Source: Paenibacillus sp. 1001270B_150601_E10
GTDB taxonomy: Bacteria > Bacillota > Bacilli > Paenibacillales > Paenibacillaceae
DNA length: 64,000 bases
NCBI RefSeq assembly: GCF_015558675.1
Contig: NZ_JADMOL010000001.1
Location: forward strand, 382,799-446,798
Direction: 5' to 3'
Shown here: positions 27,871-37,744 of the stretch, one piece after another
Numbering within the stretch: the first letter of the stretch is position 1
How the letters are laid out: every line of letters begins with the position of its first letter
Made by a program: the position numbers and the translations under genes
Notes under the pieces: model-generated
Told to the model about the DNA's origin: nothing
What the model saw: only the letters and a program-made list of their open reading frames with translations
Database searches by the model: none

Positions 27871-28754
27871 CAGTATTCAATCCTTTCTACCCGACGTGCA
27901 ACCAAGATCTGATAAACGGCCGTGATGATTAATGTAAACACGAAGATCAGAACGGCGATACTGTTACCAAAGCCATACTTGAAGCTTGTGATCGAGTTGC
28001 GCAGCATGTACGTCGCCATAACATCCGTTGCTCCAGCAGGCCCGCCCTTAGTCATTACAAGCACGATATCCGCTGCTTTCATCGCCCCGGCGATAGACAG
28101 CATGATTACGACAGATACGATGGGCATAATAAGCGGTACCGTGATCCGTAATGCACGCTGGACGCCAGTAGCGCCGTCGATCATAGCAGCCTCATCCAGT
28201 TCCTTCGGAATGGATAGGATTGCAGCCAGTACCATGACAATATAGAAACCTGTCCATTGCCAAGCGTTTGTGATTAGAATGGAAATCATCGCCCAGCTCT
28301 TGTCTGATAGCCAATAGATCTTCTCTACTCCAAATACGGACAGGATCTGATTGAACAAGCCGATATCTGGTTCATAAATAAAGCCCCACAAGATACCAAT
28401 TACAGCTGTCGACATAACTGACGGCATAAATACCGCAGTCTTATAAAGCCCTCTCAAACGCTTGACATTGGAGATGAGCAAGGAAAAGATAATGATAATC
28501 GGCACCTGGATGAACAAGGAGAAAAGAATGAAATACCCGTTATTCTTAACCGAACTCCAGAATTCACCGTCGCTCATCACAGTGGTATAGTTTTCTATCC
28601 CGATAAATTTTACATTTTTCGAAATTCCATTCCAGCTCGTAAAACTATAGTAGATCGCATCCATGATTGGATATATAAAGAATGCAATGAATAGTATGAT
28701 CGCTGGTAAGACGAAAAGTATATAGGTGAGTGGTTTTCTTAGTGTCTTGTCCAT
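27870..28754 (-). CDS. Carbohydrate ABC transporter permease, MalF/LacF type
   Basis: First channel subunit of the CUT1 sugar importer. The 294-residue protein has six spans, beginning with PLTYILFVLPAIILFIAFF split here as a first hydrophobic helix at about residues 8-28, and carries the EAA loop KELDEAAMIDGATGVQRA near residue 195. I choose ATG 28754 because GGAGG lies 8 bases upstream; an in-frame ATG six codons earlier is less likely. It is separated from the binding-protein gene by 120 bp containing a stable hairpin, which would let the binding protein be made in excess. It is coupled to the second permease by a one-base overlap. Confidence 0.93.
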   Translation of the reverse strand: MDKTLRKPLTYILFVLPAIILFIAFFIYPIMDAIYYSFTSWNGISKNVKFIGIENYTTVMSDGEFWSSVKNNGYFILFSLFIQVPIIIIFSLLISNVKRLRGLYKTAVFMPSVMSTAVIGILWGFIYEPDIGLFNQILSVFGVEKIYWLSDKSWAMISILITNAWQWTGFYIVMVLAAILSIPKELDEAAMIDGATGVQRALRITVPLIMPIVSVVIMLSIAGAMKAADIVLVMTKGGPAGATDVMATYMLRNSITSFKYGFGNSIAVLIFVFTLIITAVYQILVARRVERIEY

Positions 28755-28824
28755 GGTCTCGCCTCCGTCCATTCCTCATTCGTTAAGCCAAAGCCTACGA
28801 ACTATATCTGTTGCTAGAAGTGAA

Positions 28825-28863
28825 GAGGACACCACCCTCCAAGGATGGTTAGGCAGTGTCCTC
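28825..28863 (-). promoter_or_regulatory. Intercistronic hairpin after the binding-protein gene
   Basis: GAGGACAC (28825-28832) pairs with GTGTCCTC (28856-28863), with a second inner stem CCATCC/GGGTGG. There is no T-run after it on the minus strand, so it is more likely an attenuator or mRNA 3-prime-end stabiliser than a full terminator. Confidence 0.65.
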
Positions 28864-28874
28864 CTTCATGCTAC

Positions 28875-30239
28875 TTATTCGCTTGCATTGGCTTTCTCTT
28901 GAACTGCTTGGACTTTATCAAGAACTTCTTGTGGAGTTGCTTCTCCGCCAATCATCTTCTGGATCTCTTTGCTAAGCTCTGTATTTACGTCAGCTTGAAC
29001 AAGAGCGTCGAATGCAGGCCATTTGTATTTTACATTTTCCAAAGTGCTGATAATTTCTTTCATGAGGTCGTTAGATACCACTTCGTTCATTTTATCAGTT
29101 GGAATTTGCATAGCTGGCAATACGCCATCCTCTTTCAAACCGCGAACTTGCATCTCTTCGCTGTAGAGGTTCTTGATGAAGGACTTCACAGCTGCGAGTT
29201 TTTGCTCATCATCTGCAACTTTTGCAGAGAATGCATAGCCATTGTTGGAGTCTTGCATGATGCTGTAGCCATCTCCAGCGTTGAATGGAGGCATTAGGAA
29301 GAATCCGATCTTGCCAACCATGTCGCCTGCTTGTGCTGGATCCAAGAAGACGGAGTTTGCCCAAGATCCGTCAAACATCATGATCGCTTCGCCATTGATG
29401 ATTTGGTTGCGTTGGTCGCCGTATGCTAGGCCAAGCTCACCTTTTTTGTAGTAGCCCTTTTGAATCCATTCTTGGTGCTTCGCAAGCGCTTGTACCATTT
29501 TAGGATCATTCCACTTGGTTTCGCCCTTTTTGAAGCCGTAAGTAAAGTCAGAACCCGCTGTGTAAGCCCATAGGTTGTTGGTTGTCATCAAAGGCACCCA
29601 TGCATCTTTGGACGCTTGTGCAAAAGGAATCTTGCCGTCCGCCTTGATCTTCTCAGCCAACTGCTCGAGCTCAGCGATTGTAGTAGGAGCCTTCAAGCCT
29701 TTTTGCTCAAAGTATTCTTTATTATAGAAATAGCCTTCAATGGAACCCCCGATTGGTAAACCATAAACCTTGCCGTCCACTGTCCATGGATCGAGCGCTG
29801 TACCGAACTTTTCTTTTAAACCAAGCTCTTCGATGATGGAGGTGATATCAAGCACCAAGCCTTCTTTCGCAAATACACCTACATCTGGTGAACCGAATGC
29901 GTCGAAGATATCAGGCGGATTGCCTTGCGCCATCTCGCCGCGAAGCTTTTCCTTACGGTTCACTTCAGAATCAACGCCGTCTAGCTTAATCGTAAGTCCT
30001 TCATTCTCTGTTTCCGTTGCTTTTACAACATCTTCAAGGATAGCTAATCGATTTTTCTTGGCTTCACCAAGCTGCGTGTGGCGAAGGGTCAATTCGAATG
30101 GTTCAACTTTCTTTTCTTCACCTGGCTTGTCATTCGTTGCTGTATCACCGGAGTTACCAGAGGAAGAGCTGCCGCATGCTGCTAGCAAGGATGTTGCTAC
30201 GAACAAGAGTGTAAGCATCATAACCAAACTCTTTTTCAT
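28875..30239 (-). CDS. Extracellular sugar-binding lipoprotein (CUT1 ABC importer)
   Basis: Captures the sugar outside the membrane for the two downstream permeases. The 454-residue precursor has a lipoprotein signal (MKKSLVMMLTLLFVATSLLAAC; lipobox LLAAC near residue 22) followed by a Ser/Gly/Asn-rich linker and an SBP_bac_1 fold. Visible family segments are the GNPPDIFDAFGSPDVGVFA region near 105-125, DGKVYGLPIGGSIEGYFYNKE near 150, and GEAIMMFDGSWANS near 275. The ATG at 30239 has GGGAGG 10 bases upstream. As first gene of the run it probably carries the main promoter; a TATAAT lies at 30293-30298 on the minus strand, without a clear -35, as expected for an activator-dependent promoter. 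The substrate is not determinable. Confidence 0.93.
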   Translation of the reverse strand: MKKSLVMMLTLLFVATSLLAACGSSSSGNSGDTATNDKPGEEKKVEPFELTLRHTQLGEAKKNRLAILEDVVKATETENEGLTIKLDGVDSEVNRKEKLRGEMAQGNPPDIFDAFGSPDVGVFAKEGLVLDITSIIEELGLKEKFGTALDPWTVDGKVYGLPIGGSIEGYFYNKEYFEQKGLKAPTTIAELEQLAEKIKADGKIPFAQASKDAWVPLMTTNNLWAYTAGSDFTYGFKKGETKWNDPKMVQALAKHQEWIQKGYYKKGELGLAYGDQRNQIINGEAIMMFDGSWANSVFLDPAQAGDMVGKIGFFLMPPFNAGDGYSIMQDSNNGYAFSAKVADDEQKLAAVKSFIKNLYSEEMQVRGLKEDGVLPAMQIPTDKMNEVVSNDLMKEIISTLENVKYKWPAFDALVQADVNTELSKEIQKMIGGEATPQEVLDKVQAVQEKANASE

Positions 30240-30441
30240 CTTTACGACCTCCCTATATGGTTTAGATCTTCATTCCTTGTTACACCTTTATTATAAGATG
30301 AGGCCTTAGTCCTGATAAGGTCGTTATTTCCACAGAAAGGGGATAATATTATCTACTTCTATGTTGTAGAAATGTGTCCCTACCCACTCCTTCATGACTC
30401 CAAACCACACTATTTGATAAGTAACGCACGATATCATGAAG

Positions 30442-30477
30442 AAAAAAGAAAAAGCTGTCCTTCTCTAAAGGACAGCT
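30442..30477 (-). terminator. Terminator of the acetyltransferase gene
   Basis: AGCTGTCC (30453-30460) pairs with GGACAGCT (30470-30477); on the minus strand TTTTTCTTTTTTC follows. It lies 40 bp after the stop codon at 30517. Confidence 0.88.
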
Positions 30478-30516
30478 ACACATGTATATGATAAAGAAAA
30501 ATGATCATGATCCGAT

Positions 30517-31110
30517 TTACTCTAATTGAGTGGGATCATAACTCATCCCATATTGCGTTAATGGACTATTCTTAATCTGATATTGATGAATCACCTTCAG
30601 CCCATAATGCTCATATATTGGGAGATTTCGTGCATTTTGAGTCTCCAGTGTCATGACAAGCCCCTCTTCTCTGCTCATCCGAAGCAGCGGCCGCATAAAG
30701 CTTGACATGATTCCTTGTCCGCGATACGGACGTTGGACCACAAGCATATCCAGGTGCATATAAGGTCGTTCCTCAAGCAGGGAAAGCCATGCTGAGCTAG
30801 CCTTATTCAAAGTACGAAGGCCTCTAACGAAGCCCTTCAAGCCGATATAACGGCAGATAGGCATGGCCTTGAAGATAGCCCTCAATATTCGTGTACCGTA
30901 GACAGCGCGTGCCTTTAACGTATTCTTAAAACGATCGGAATAAAAGACTAGGCCAACAGCCTCCATCTGTGGAGATGTAGCTAAAAGGTCGGAATACGGG
31001 TAAAGCATGTCCAAGTAGGATGCAAAGAAGTGGACGAGAACCTGTTCTCTGCGGCTCTCATTAGGAAGGATAAACTGATATAGCGGATCATGTACGAATT
31101 GGGAAGCCAT
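30517..31110 (-). CDS. GNAT family N-acetyltransferase
   Basis: An acetyl-CoA-dependent N-acetyltransferase of unknown substrate. The 197 residues from ATG 31110 include the acetyl-CoA loop RPYRGQGIMSSFM (near residue 132) and the C-terminal half ETQNARNLPIYEHYGLKVIHQ, as in GNAT enzymes. The frame stays open upstream to a TGA at 31183-31185 and encodes LIQLDRNEIKQAAQI directly before the ATG, exactly what a GNAT first strand and helix look like. So the true protein probably begins upstream, but there is no ATG, GTG or TTG in frame; the only candidate is an ATT at 31171-31173 four bases after AGGTGG. Either a rare AUU start is used or the start codon has been lost. Confidence 0.8.
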   Translation of the reverse strand: MASQFVHDPLYQFILPNESRREQVLVHFFASYLDMLYPYSDLLATSPQMEAVGLVFYSDRFKNTLKARAVYGTRILRAIFKAMPICRYIGLKGFVRGLRTLNKASSAWLSLLEERPYMHLDMLVVQRPYRGQGIMSSFMRPLLRMSREEGLVMTLETQNARNLPIYEHYGLKVIHQYQIKNSPLTQYGMSYDPTQLE

Positions 31111-31294
31111 AATTTGTGCGGCTTGCTTGATTTCATTTCTGTCTAATTGGATAAGCGCTTCGTGCTGACAAATAGTTCCACCTCATGTCTAGTAGGATTG
31201 CATGTTGTAAGGTCACTCCAGTGAAATGTTCCCTACTTCTTATCATAGAACGATCGTGCTTTGGAATCAAATGATGAATCAATGAGACATACAT

Positions 31295-31325
31295 AAAAGA
31301 TACCCCTTGCCAGAAGAGGTATCTC
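31295..31325 (-). terminator. Terminator of pflA
   Basis: GATACCCC (31299-31306) pairs with GAGGTATC (31316-31323, one G-T wobble); on the minus strand TTTTATGT follows. It is 31 bp after the pflA stop. Confidence 0.75.
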
Positions 31326-31353
31326 GTGAACGGCATATGAAGGTATGATTGCA

Positions 31354-32091
31354 TCAAGCCTGCTGCATCGTCTCTTGTCTTCCTTGCTCAATCAAGCGCT
31401 TCGCACGCTCAACCTCTTCATCAGTTGGCGAAGGAACACCTTCCAAGGGATACTTTTCTCCAAGCGCTTCCCACTTGTAAATTCCCATTTGATGATAAGG
31501 TAGAATATCGATCTTCTCTACCCCTTTTAAGGTACCGATAAAGCGTCCAAGATCAAGCAAATCTTGTTCATCATCATTTTTCGTTGGTACAAACACGTGG
31601 CGAATCCACATTTTCTTGCCATGATCAGACAGCCAGCGAGCGGTTTCTAATATCCGATGATTCGGAACCCCTACGAGATCGATATGTTTCTCATTGTTAA
31701 TATGCTTAAGATCAAGCAGGAACAAGTCTGTTACATCATAAAGCCCAGCAAGCTTGTTCGGATCATTGACACCGTTCGTATCAAGCGTTGTATGAAGGTT
31801 CCAGCGTTCTTTCACCGCTTTGAACAATTCCTTTACAAACTCGCCTTGGAGGGTCGGCTCACCGCCGGAAACGGTAAGACCGCCGCCAGAAGAACGGTAA
31901 TAGTTCAGATACGGCTCGATCTCGCTGAGCGCTTCCTCAAGGGTCATCTCCTTGCCGCCTTTAAGATCCCATGTATCACGGTTATGGCAATATTGACACT
32001 TTAATGCGCAGCCCTGCATGAATAAGATAAAACGAATGCCTGGGCCATCAACCGTACCAAATGTTTCTAGAGAATGTATACGTCCAATCAT
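31354..32091 (-). CDS. pflA: Pyruvate formate-lyase activating enzyme
   Basis: A radical SAM enzyme that installs the glycyl radical on pyruvate formate-lyase under anaerobic conditions. The 245-residue protein has the Fe-S motif CALKCQYC (C-x3-C-x2-C, residues 28-35), the SAM-binding glycines in SSGGGLTVSGGEPTLQ (near 70-82), and the family segments TLDTNGVND and DLFLLDLKHINNEKH. The ATG at 32091 has AAAGGAATGG upstream. It follows pflB by about 145 bp on the same strand and has its own terminator, so the two form an operon. The context of adhE and fnr nearby supports the anaerobic role. Confidence 0.96.
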   Translation of the reverse strand: MIGRIHSLETFGTVDGPGIRFILFMQGCALKCQYCHNRDTWDLKGGKEMTLEEALSEIEPYLNYYRSSGGGLTVSGGEPTLQGEFVKELFKAVKERWNLHTTLDTNGVNDPNKLAGLYDVTDLFLLDLKHINNEKHIDLVGVPNHRILETARWLSDHGKKMWIRHVFVPTKNDDEQDLLDLGRFIGTLKGVEKIDILPYHQMGIYKWEALGEKYPLEGVPSPTDEEVERAKRLIEQGRQETMQQA

Positions 32092-32237
32092 GTCATTGCC
32101 ATTCCTTTCATTTATGACCTTGTTCGAAATAAAGAGAAAGGACGTACCCGCCCTGAACGAACACGTAAAGTACCGTATAGTTCAGCTGCAGATACGCCCT
32201 ATTAGCATGCGTCGTTCACACGCTCTTCATGCAGTCA

Positions 32238-34499
32238 TTACATGGAGCTGTGGAATGTACGATGAATAACATCAAGCTGTTGTTCACGAGTTAATTTGAT
32301 GAAGTTAACCGCATAACCCGATACACGGATGGTAAGCTGCGGATAATTTTCTGGATGATCCATCGCGTCAAGCAGCTGCTCACGGTCGAACACGTTAACG
32401 TTCAAGTGATGAGCGCCATTGTGGAAATATCCATCCATCATGGACACGAGATTGCTCTTACGAGTATCGCCGTCTTTACCAAGTGCTTTTGGCACGATGG
32501 AGAAGGTATTGGAGATACCATCCAAGCTGTGCTCATAAGGCAATTTTGCAACAGAGTTCAAGGATGCAAGCGCACCTTTCTTATCGCGTCCGTGCATTGG
32601 GTTCGCACCTGGTGCGAATGGTTCGCCAGCTTTACGTCCGTCAGGCGTTGTACCTGTCTTCTTACCATATACTACATTAGATGTAATGGTCAATACGGAT
32701 TGTGTAGGCATAGCATTGCGATATGCTTTGTGCTTGCGAATCATGTTCATGAATGTTTCAACCAATTCAACTGCGATGCTGTCAACGCGGTCATCGTTGT
32801 TACCGTAGCAAGGGAATTCGCCTTCAACCTCAAAGTCTACTGCGATTCCTTCCTCGTTGCGGATTGGTTTAACTTTAGCGTATTTGATTGCGCTCAAGGA
32901 GTCAGTCGCAACGGACAGACCAGCGATACCGCAAGCCATTGTACGAAGGATCTCACGGTCATGAAGCGCCATTTCGATACGCTCATAGCTGTATTTGTCA
33001 TGCATGTAGTGAATAACGTTCAATGTGTTCATGTAGAGCTTAGCAAGCCATTCCATCATTTGCTTGAAGCGTTTCAGAACTTCATCGTAATCCAATACAT
33101 CACTTGTGATTGCTGGATATTCTGGGCCTACTTGAACGCCAGATTTTTCGTCTTTACCACCGTTGATCGCGTAAAGCAAGCATTTTGCCAAGTTTGCGCG
33201 AGCGCCGAAGAATTGCATTTGTTTACCGATGCGCATTGCAGATACGCAGCATGCGATACCGTAGTCATCCCCATAGATTGGGCGCATCAGATCGTCATTT
33301 TCATATTGGATGGAGCTTGTTTCGATCGATACACGTGCACAGTATTTTTTGAATCCTTCTGGTAATTGCTCAGACCAGAGAACAGTCAAGTTTGGTTCTG
33401 GTGCTGGTCCCAAGTTGTACAGGGAGTGCAAGAAACGGAAGCTGTTTTTCGTAACAAGCGCTTTGCCGTCGATTGCCATACCACCAATGGATTCTGTTAC
33501 CCAAGTAGGGTCACCAGAGAACAAATCGTTGTAGTCAGGTGTGCGCAAGAATTTGACGATACGAAGCTTCATAATGAAGTGGTCAACCAATTCTTGTGCT
33601 TCTTCTTCCGTCATTGCTCCTTCTTTCAAATCACGCTCAACATAGATGTCGAGGAAGGAAGATACGCGTCCAAGGGACATAGCCGCACCATTTTGCTCTT
33701 TAATTGCTGCCAAGTATGCGAAGTATACCCATTGGAAAGCTTCACGAGCGTTGTTAGCTGGTTTAGACATATCGAAACCATGCATTTGAGCCATTTGCTT
33801 AAGCTCTTGCAAAGCACGAATTTGCTCAGAGATTTCCTCGCGGTCACGAATCAAGTCTTGATCCAAATGATCAAGCTCCATATCGAGAAGGTCGCGTTTT
33901 TTCTCTTCGATCAAGTAATCGATACCGTACAATGCAGCACGGCGATAGTCACCGATGATACGACCGCGTCCGTAAGCATCTGGCAAGCCAGTGATTACAC
34001 CAGAGCGACGTGCAAGACGCATTTCGGATGTATAAGCATCGAAAACACCTTGGTTATGTGTTTTGCGGATATTTGTAAACATATCAATGATTTCAGCAGG
34101 AACTTCGAAGCCGTATGCTTTGCAAGCATCGATCATCATTTTGATTCCGCCAAATGGTTGCAGGGAGCGACGGAAAGGAGCATCCGTTTGAACACCTACA
34201 ACTTTTTCTTTATCTTTATTGAGATATCCTGGTTGATGAGAAACGATCGTGGATGGAGTATTAACGTCTACATCCCATACGCCACCGCGTTCGCGCTCTT
34301 CCTTGGACAATTGGCTAACGATATCCCAAAGATCCTTTGTATCTTGAGTAGGTCCTGCCAAGAAAGCTTCATCGCCAGAGTAAGAAGCAATGTTTGCATG
34401 AATAAAATCACGAACATCAACATGCTTTTGCCATTTGCCTGCTTGGAATCCACGCCATGCATTTTGAGTTTCTGTTTGATTCTTTTCCATAACCGACAT
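32238..34499 (-). CDS. pflB: Pyruvate formate-lyase (formate acetyltransferase)
   Basis: Converts pyruvate and CoA to acetyl-CoA and formate by a glycyl-radical mechanism in anaerobic fermentation. The 753-residue enzyme has the catalytic cysteine pair in GIACCVSAM (near residue 415) and the C-terminal glycyl-radical motif RVSGYAVNF (near 728). Other visible family segments are [17 protein letters not shown] and [17 protein letters not shown]. The ATG at 34499 has GGAGGG 6 bases upstream. Upstream lie two TGTGA-type boxes and a TACAAT -10, giving an Fnr-activated promoter about 180 bp from the start codon. pflA follows. Length and motifs are those of a full, intact enzyme. Confidence 0.97.
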   Translation of the reverse strand: MSVMEKNQTETQNAWRGFQAGKWQKHVDVRDFIHANIASYSGDEAFLAGPTQDTKDLWDIVSQLSKEERERGGVWDVDVNTPSTIVSHQPGYLNKDKEKVVGVQTDAPFRRSLQPFGGIKMMIDACKAYGFEVPAEIIDMFTNIRKTHNQGVFDAYTSEMRLARRSGVITGLPDAYGRGRIIGDYRRAALYGIDYLIEEKKRDLLDMELDHLDQDLIRDREEISEQIRALQELKQMAQMHGFDMSKPANNAREAFQWVYFAYLAAIKEQNGAAMSLGRVSSFLDIYVERDLKEGAMTEEEAQELVDHFIMKLRIVKFLRTPDYNDLFSGDPTWVTESIGGMAIDGKALVTKNSFRFLHSLYNLGPAPEPNLTVLWSEQLPEGFKKYCARVSIETSSIQYENDDLMRPIYGDDYGIACCVSAMRIGKQMQFFGARANLAKCLLYAINGGKDEKSGVQVGPEYPAITSDVLDYDEVLKRFKQMMEWLAKLYMNTLNVIHYMHDKYSYERIEMALHDREILRTMACGIAGLSVATDSLSAIKYAKVKPIRNEEGIAVDFEVEGEFPCYGNNDDRVDSIAVELVETFMNMIRKHKAYRNAMPTQSVLTITSNVVYGKKTGTTPDGRKAGEPFAPGANPMHGRDKKGALASLNSVAKLPYEHSLDGISNTFSIVPKALGKDGDTRKSNLVSMMDGYFHNGAHHLNVNVFDREQLLDAMDHPENYPQLTIRVSGYAVNFIKLTREQQLDVIHRTFHSSM

Positions 34500-34607
34500 C
34501 GAAATCCCTCCATATTAAGTAGGTTTTCTTTATATAGTGTTGCTTATTCTGTAAATGTACTTAGCTATTGTTCCTCTAGATAGGATTCTGTGCAAGTGAT
34601 GCTCGCA

Positions 34608-34645
34608 CGTGATGAGCCAAGTACTGGTGCAGCAAGTTCATCACG
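34608..34645 (-). promoter_or_regulatory. Hairpin in the pflB leader
   Basis: CGTGATGA (34608-34615) and TCATCACG (34638-34645) form a perfect 8-bp stem inside the predicted pflB 5-prime leader. It may affect transcript stability or translation; no known riboswitch is recognised. Confidence 0.4.
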
Positions 34646-34684
34646 AACCTGATCGGGTTAATGCGGCTTCCTTGCTACATCCTT

Positions 34685-34690
34685 ATTGTA
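34685..34690 (-). promoter_or_regulatory. Predicted -10 element of pflB
   Basis: TACAAT on the minus strand, placed so that a start site near 34678 puts the proximal TGTGA box centre at about -41.5, the class II activator position. There is no good -35, as expected for an activator-dependent promoter. Confidence 0.6.
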
Positions 34691-34711
34691 CTCTTTTTCA
34701 CTTCCTGATCA

Positions 34712-34727
34712 TGTGATATTCATCACA
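34712..34727. promoter_or_regulatory. Fnr-type box, proximal, pflB promoter
   Basis: TGTGATATTCATCACA is a perfect TGTGA-N6-TCACA palindrome centred at 34719.5, 41.5 bp from the predicted pflB start site. Confidence 0.75.
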
Positions 34728-34741
34728 AAACCATATTATTT

Positions 34742-34757
34742 CGTGAAATAAATCACA
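34742..34757. promoter_or_regulatory. Fnr-type box, distal, pflB promoter
   Basis: CGTGAAATAAATCACA has one mismatch to TGTGA-N6-TCACA and lies exactly 30 bp from the proximal box, on the same helix face. Confidence 0.55.
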
Positions 34758-34906
34758 GGTAATGATTTCCTATTGATTTGTTTTCCAGTCTGATATCAGC
34801 GCTTGAGCATAATTACCTCCATTTAACATGATCAAACCATCTTGGTTGTGTCCAATTTGCAACAACGCTTACCCTACTACACAATCATAGGCTTTATGAG
34901 TCCTGA

Positions 34907-34937
34907 TAAAAAAGACAGCAACGATTAAGCTGCTGTC
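34907..34937 (-). terminator. Terminator of adhE
   Basis: GACAGCA (34914-34920) pairs with TGCTGTC (34931-34937), followed on the minus strand by TTTTTT. It is about 80 bp after the adhE stop. Confidence 0.85.
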
Positions 34938-35016
34938 ATAAGAAAGGTGGTTGAACGATTGTTTAGAGGTCGGGAGCGGGCAAATCTGCCCTACTCCCGG
35001 TTATTCACATTAAATT

Positions 35017-37632
35017 TTACTCAAAGCGGCCATAGAAAGCATCACGGTAAACATCAGCAAGCTCTGTTACAAGCGGCAGCTTCGGATTCGCAGTTGTACA
35101 TTGGTCTTCAAATGCACGGTCTGCCAAGTAATCCACACGGGATTCGAAGTCCTTATCATCAAAGCCAATCGCTTGGAACGATTCAGGGATGCCGAGCTTT
35201 TGGTTCAGCTCACGGATCGCATTGATTAAGCTCTTCACGCCTTCTTCAGTCGTACTTGCAGGAAGGCCTAGGATACGAGCGATCTCTGCATAGCGCACGT
35301 CAGCTTGGAAGTGATCGTATTTAGGGAAGCTTGCGAACTTCGTTGGCTTCTTCGCATTGTAGCGAATAACATGCGGCATGAGAATCGCGTTGGTGCGACC
35401 ATGGGCTGTATGATACTGTGCCCCCCATTTATGCGCCAAGCTGTGGTTGATTCCCAAGAATGCATTCGCAAATGCCATACCTGCAATCGTGGAAGCATTA
35501 TGCATTCTCTCGCGAGCATGCGGGCATGCTTCGTTTGCAGACTTCTCAAGATATTGGAACACCAATTGAATCGCTTTGATCGCAAGGCCGTCTGTGTAGT
35601 CATTTGCCATAACGGATACATAAGCTTCGATGGCATGCGTCAATACGTCCATACCTGTATCTGCTACTGCTGTGCGCGGCAAGCTGTATACAAACTCTGG
35701 GTCTACGATCGCTACGTCTGGCGTCAATTCGTAGTCCGCGAGCGGATACTTCGTATTTCCTTTTTCCTTATCGGTAATAACCGCGAACGATGTTACCTCA
35801 GAACCTGTACCGGATGTTGTTGGAATCGCAACAAACTTCGTTTTATCCAAACGAGGATATTTGTACGTACGCTTGCGGATATCCATGAATTTTTGCTTCA
35901 GGTTGTTAAAGTCAACTTCTGGGTGTTCATAGAACATCCACATGCCTTTCGCAGCATCCATTGGGGAGCCGCCGCCAAGTGCGATAATGCAGTCAGGTTG
36001 GAAGCTTCTCATCATTTCGACACCGCGAGCAACGGTTGTTGTAGATGGATCTGGCTCAACATCCGAGAACACTTCGATGGCTACAGGCGTTTGACGTTGA
36101 CGGAGATAGTGCTCAACACGATCCACGTAGCCAAGCTTCACCATCATTGGGTCCGTTACGATCATAACCCGGCTGATGTCCGGCATTTTAGCCAAGTATT
36201 GCGTAGCATTCTTCTCGAAATAGATCTTGTTAGGAACTTTAAACCATTGCATATTCACTGTACGCTTCGCCACCCGTTTAATGTTAATAAGATTTACTGC
36301 TGTTACGTTGCTGGAAGTCGAGTTCCGTCCATAAGAACCGCAGCCGAGTGTTAAAGATGGAATGTTCGAGTTGTAAATGTCGCCAATCGCACCGTGTGTC
36401 GATGGAGAGTTCACCATGATGCGGCAAGTTGGCAATTGCTCGCTGAACTTCGCGATCACTGCATCGTCGTTCGAGTGGATAACAGAAGAGTGACCCATGC
36501 CGCCGAATCGAACGATTTCATCTGCACGCTTGATGCCTTCATCAGCAGACTTTACTTTGTAGCAAGCCAGAATTGGACTCAATTTTTCAGCAGACAATGG
36601 GAACTTGGCTCCTACACCGTCAATCTCAGCGATAAGGATCTTCGTATCCGCAGGCACTTTCAATCCTGCCATTTCAGCAATCTTAACTGCAGGCTGACCT
36701 ACGATTGCTGGGTTAACTGCGCAAGTATCTGCTTTAATCGCCATTGCTGTCAATTTTGCTGTTTCTTCTTTATTCGTGAAGTAGCAGCCATAATATTGCA
36801 TCAGCTTTTTCACTTCATCGAAAATAGGCTCTTCGATGATAACTGCTTGTTCGGATGCACAGATCATGCCGTTATCGAACGTCTTGGACAGAATCAAGTC
36901 CGTTACAGCCTGCTTGATATCAGCTGTCTTTTCGATGAAGCAAGGCACGTTACCAGGACCTACGCCAAGCGCCGGCTTGCCTGCGCTGTATGCTGCGCGC
37001 ACCATGCCAGATCCGCCTGTAGCAAGGATCAAGGCAACATCAGGATGATTCATTAATGTATTAGTAGCTTCCATCGATGGCATCTCGATCCATTGTACGC
37101 AGTGCTCAGGAGCACCATGCTTTACAGCTGCTTCATTTAAAATGCGGGCTGCTTCCGCGCTGCACTTTTGTGCAGATGGATGGAATGCAAAGATGATAGG
37201 GTTACGTGTTTTAATTGAGATCAGCGCTTTGAACATCGTCGTAGAAGTTGGGTTCGTTACTGGAGTAACCCCCATTACGATACCGACTGGCTCTGCAATC
37301 TTCACACAGTTCTCATAGTCGTTCTCTTCAATCACGCCGACCGTTTTGTCATATTTAATGTTGTTCCAAATATACTCAGTAGCAAAGATGTTCTTTGTAA
37401 TCTTGTCTTCGTAAACGCCGCGGCCAGTTTCTTCCACTGCAAGCTTAGCAAGGGGCATATGCTTGTCAAGACCAGCTAACGCCATTTCGTGAACGATCTT
37501 GTCGATTTGCTCTTGATTCATATCCATAAAGGCTTCTTGAGCTTTCTTCGCACGATCGATCAACATTTGAATGTGCGCTTCAACCGTTGGTTCTTTTTTC
37601 TCTACAGTAGGTTTAACTTCAGCTTTTGCCAT
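35017..37632 (-). CDS. adhE: Bifunctional acetaldehyde-CoA/alcohol dehydrogenase
   Basis: Reduces acetyl-CoA through acetaldehyde to ethanol with two NADH, regenerating NAD in fermentation. The 871-residue protein is the usual fusion: an N-terminal aldehyde dehydrogenase domain (about 15-440) with the catalytic cysteine in [10 protein letters not shown], and a C-terminal iron-dependent alcohol dehydrogenase (about 455-870) with the NAD-binding [13 protein letters not shown] and the iron-ligand histidines in [23 protein letters not shown] 37632 is chosen because GGAGGCGGAG precedes it; an in-frame ATG five codons earlier has no site. The promoter carries a Rex-type operator and an Fnr-type box. 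It is flanked by fnr and pflBA, a compact fermentation block. Confidence 0.97.
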   Translation of the reverse strand: MAKAEVKPTVEKKEPTVEAHIQMLIDRAKKAQEAFMDMNQEQIDKIVHEMALAGLDKHMPLAKLAVEETGRGVYEDKITKNIFATEYIWNNIKYDKTVGVIEENDYENCVKIAEPVGIVMGVTPVTNPTSTTMFKALISIKTRNPIIFAFHPSAQKCSAEAARILNEAAVKHGAPEHCVQWIEMPSMEATNTLMNHPDVALILATGGSGMVRAAYSAGKPALGVGPGNVPCFIEKTADIKQAVTDLILSKTFDNGMICASEQAVIIEEPIFDEVKKLMQYYGCYFTNKEETAKLTAMAIKADTCAVNPAIVGQPAVKIAEMAGLKVPADTKILIAEIDGVGAKFPLSAEKLSPILACYKVKSADEGIKRADEIVRFGGMGHSSVIHSNDDAVIAKFSEQLPTCRIMVNSPSTHGAIGDIYNSNIPSLTLGCGSYGRNSTSSNVTAVNLINIKRVAKRTVNMQWFKVPNKIYFEKNATQYLAKMPDISRVMIVTDPMMVKLGYVDRVEHYLRQRQTPVAIEVFSDVEPDPSTTTVARGVEMMRSFQPDCIIALGGGSPMDAAKGMWMFYEHPEVDFNNLKQKFMDIRKRTYKYPRLDKTKFVAIPTTSGTGSEVTSFAVITDKEKGNTKYPLADYELTPDVAIVDPEFVYSLPRTAVADTGMDVLTHAIEAYVSVMANDYTDGLAIKAIQLVFQYLEKSANEACPHARERMHNASTIAGMAFANAFLGINHSLAHKWGAQYHTAHGRTNAILMPHVIRYNAKKPTKFASFPKYDHFQADVRYAEIARILGLPASTTEEGVKSLINAIRELNQKLGIPESFQAIGFDDKDFESRVDYLADRAFEDQCTTANPKLPLVTELADVYRDAFYGRFE

Positions 37633-37744
37633 GTTCTCCGCCTCCATTTTTACGGGACTTCTTCAAACAACACGTCTACATGAGTATGGTTTGTCTGTCC
37701 GCTTTTTATATCTATAAAAACGGTTGTTTGAATTCCTTTTTTGT

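Noticed and set aside
31133-31357. 74-codon minus-strand ORF between pflA and the acetyltransferase gene
   Set aside because: It spans the pflA terminator and runs out of frame with the better-supported upstream extension of the acetyltransferase.
32355-34583. Two long plus-strand ORFs (32355-33365 and 33366-34583) opposite pflB
   Set aside because: They lie entirely antisense to a well-conserved gene, have no family features, are rich in Cys, His and Phe in the manner of antisense translations, and lack ribosome sites.
35305-37056. Plus-strand ORFs of 349 and 220 codons opposite adhE
   Set aside because: Antisense to adhE codons, with composition typical of reversed coding sequence and no motifs.
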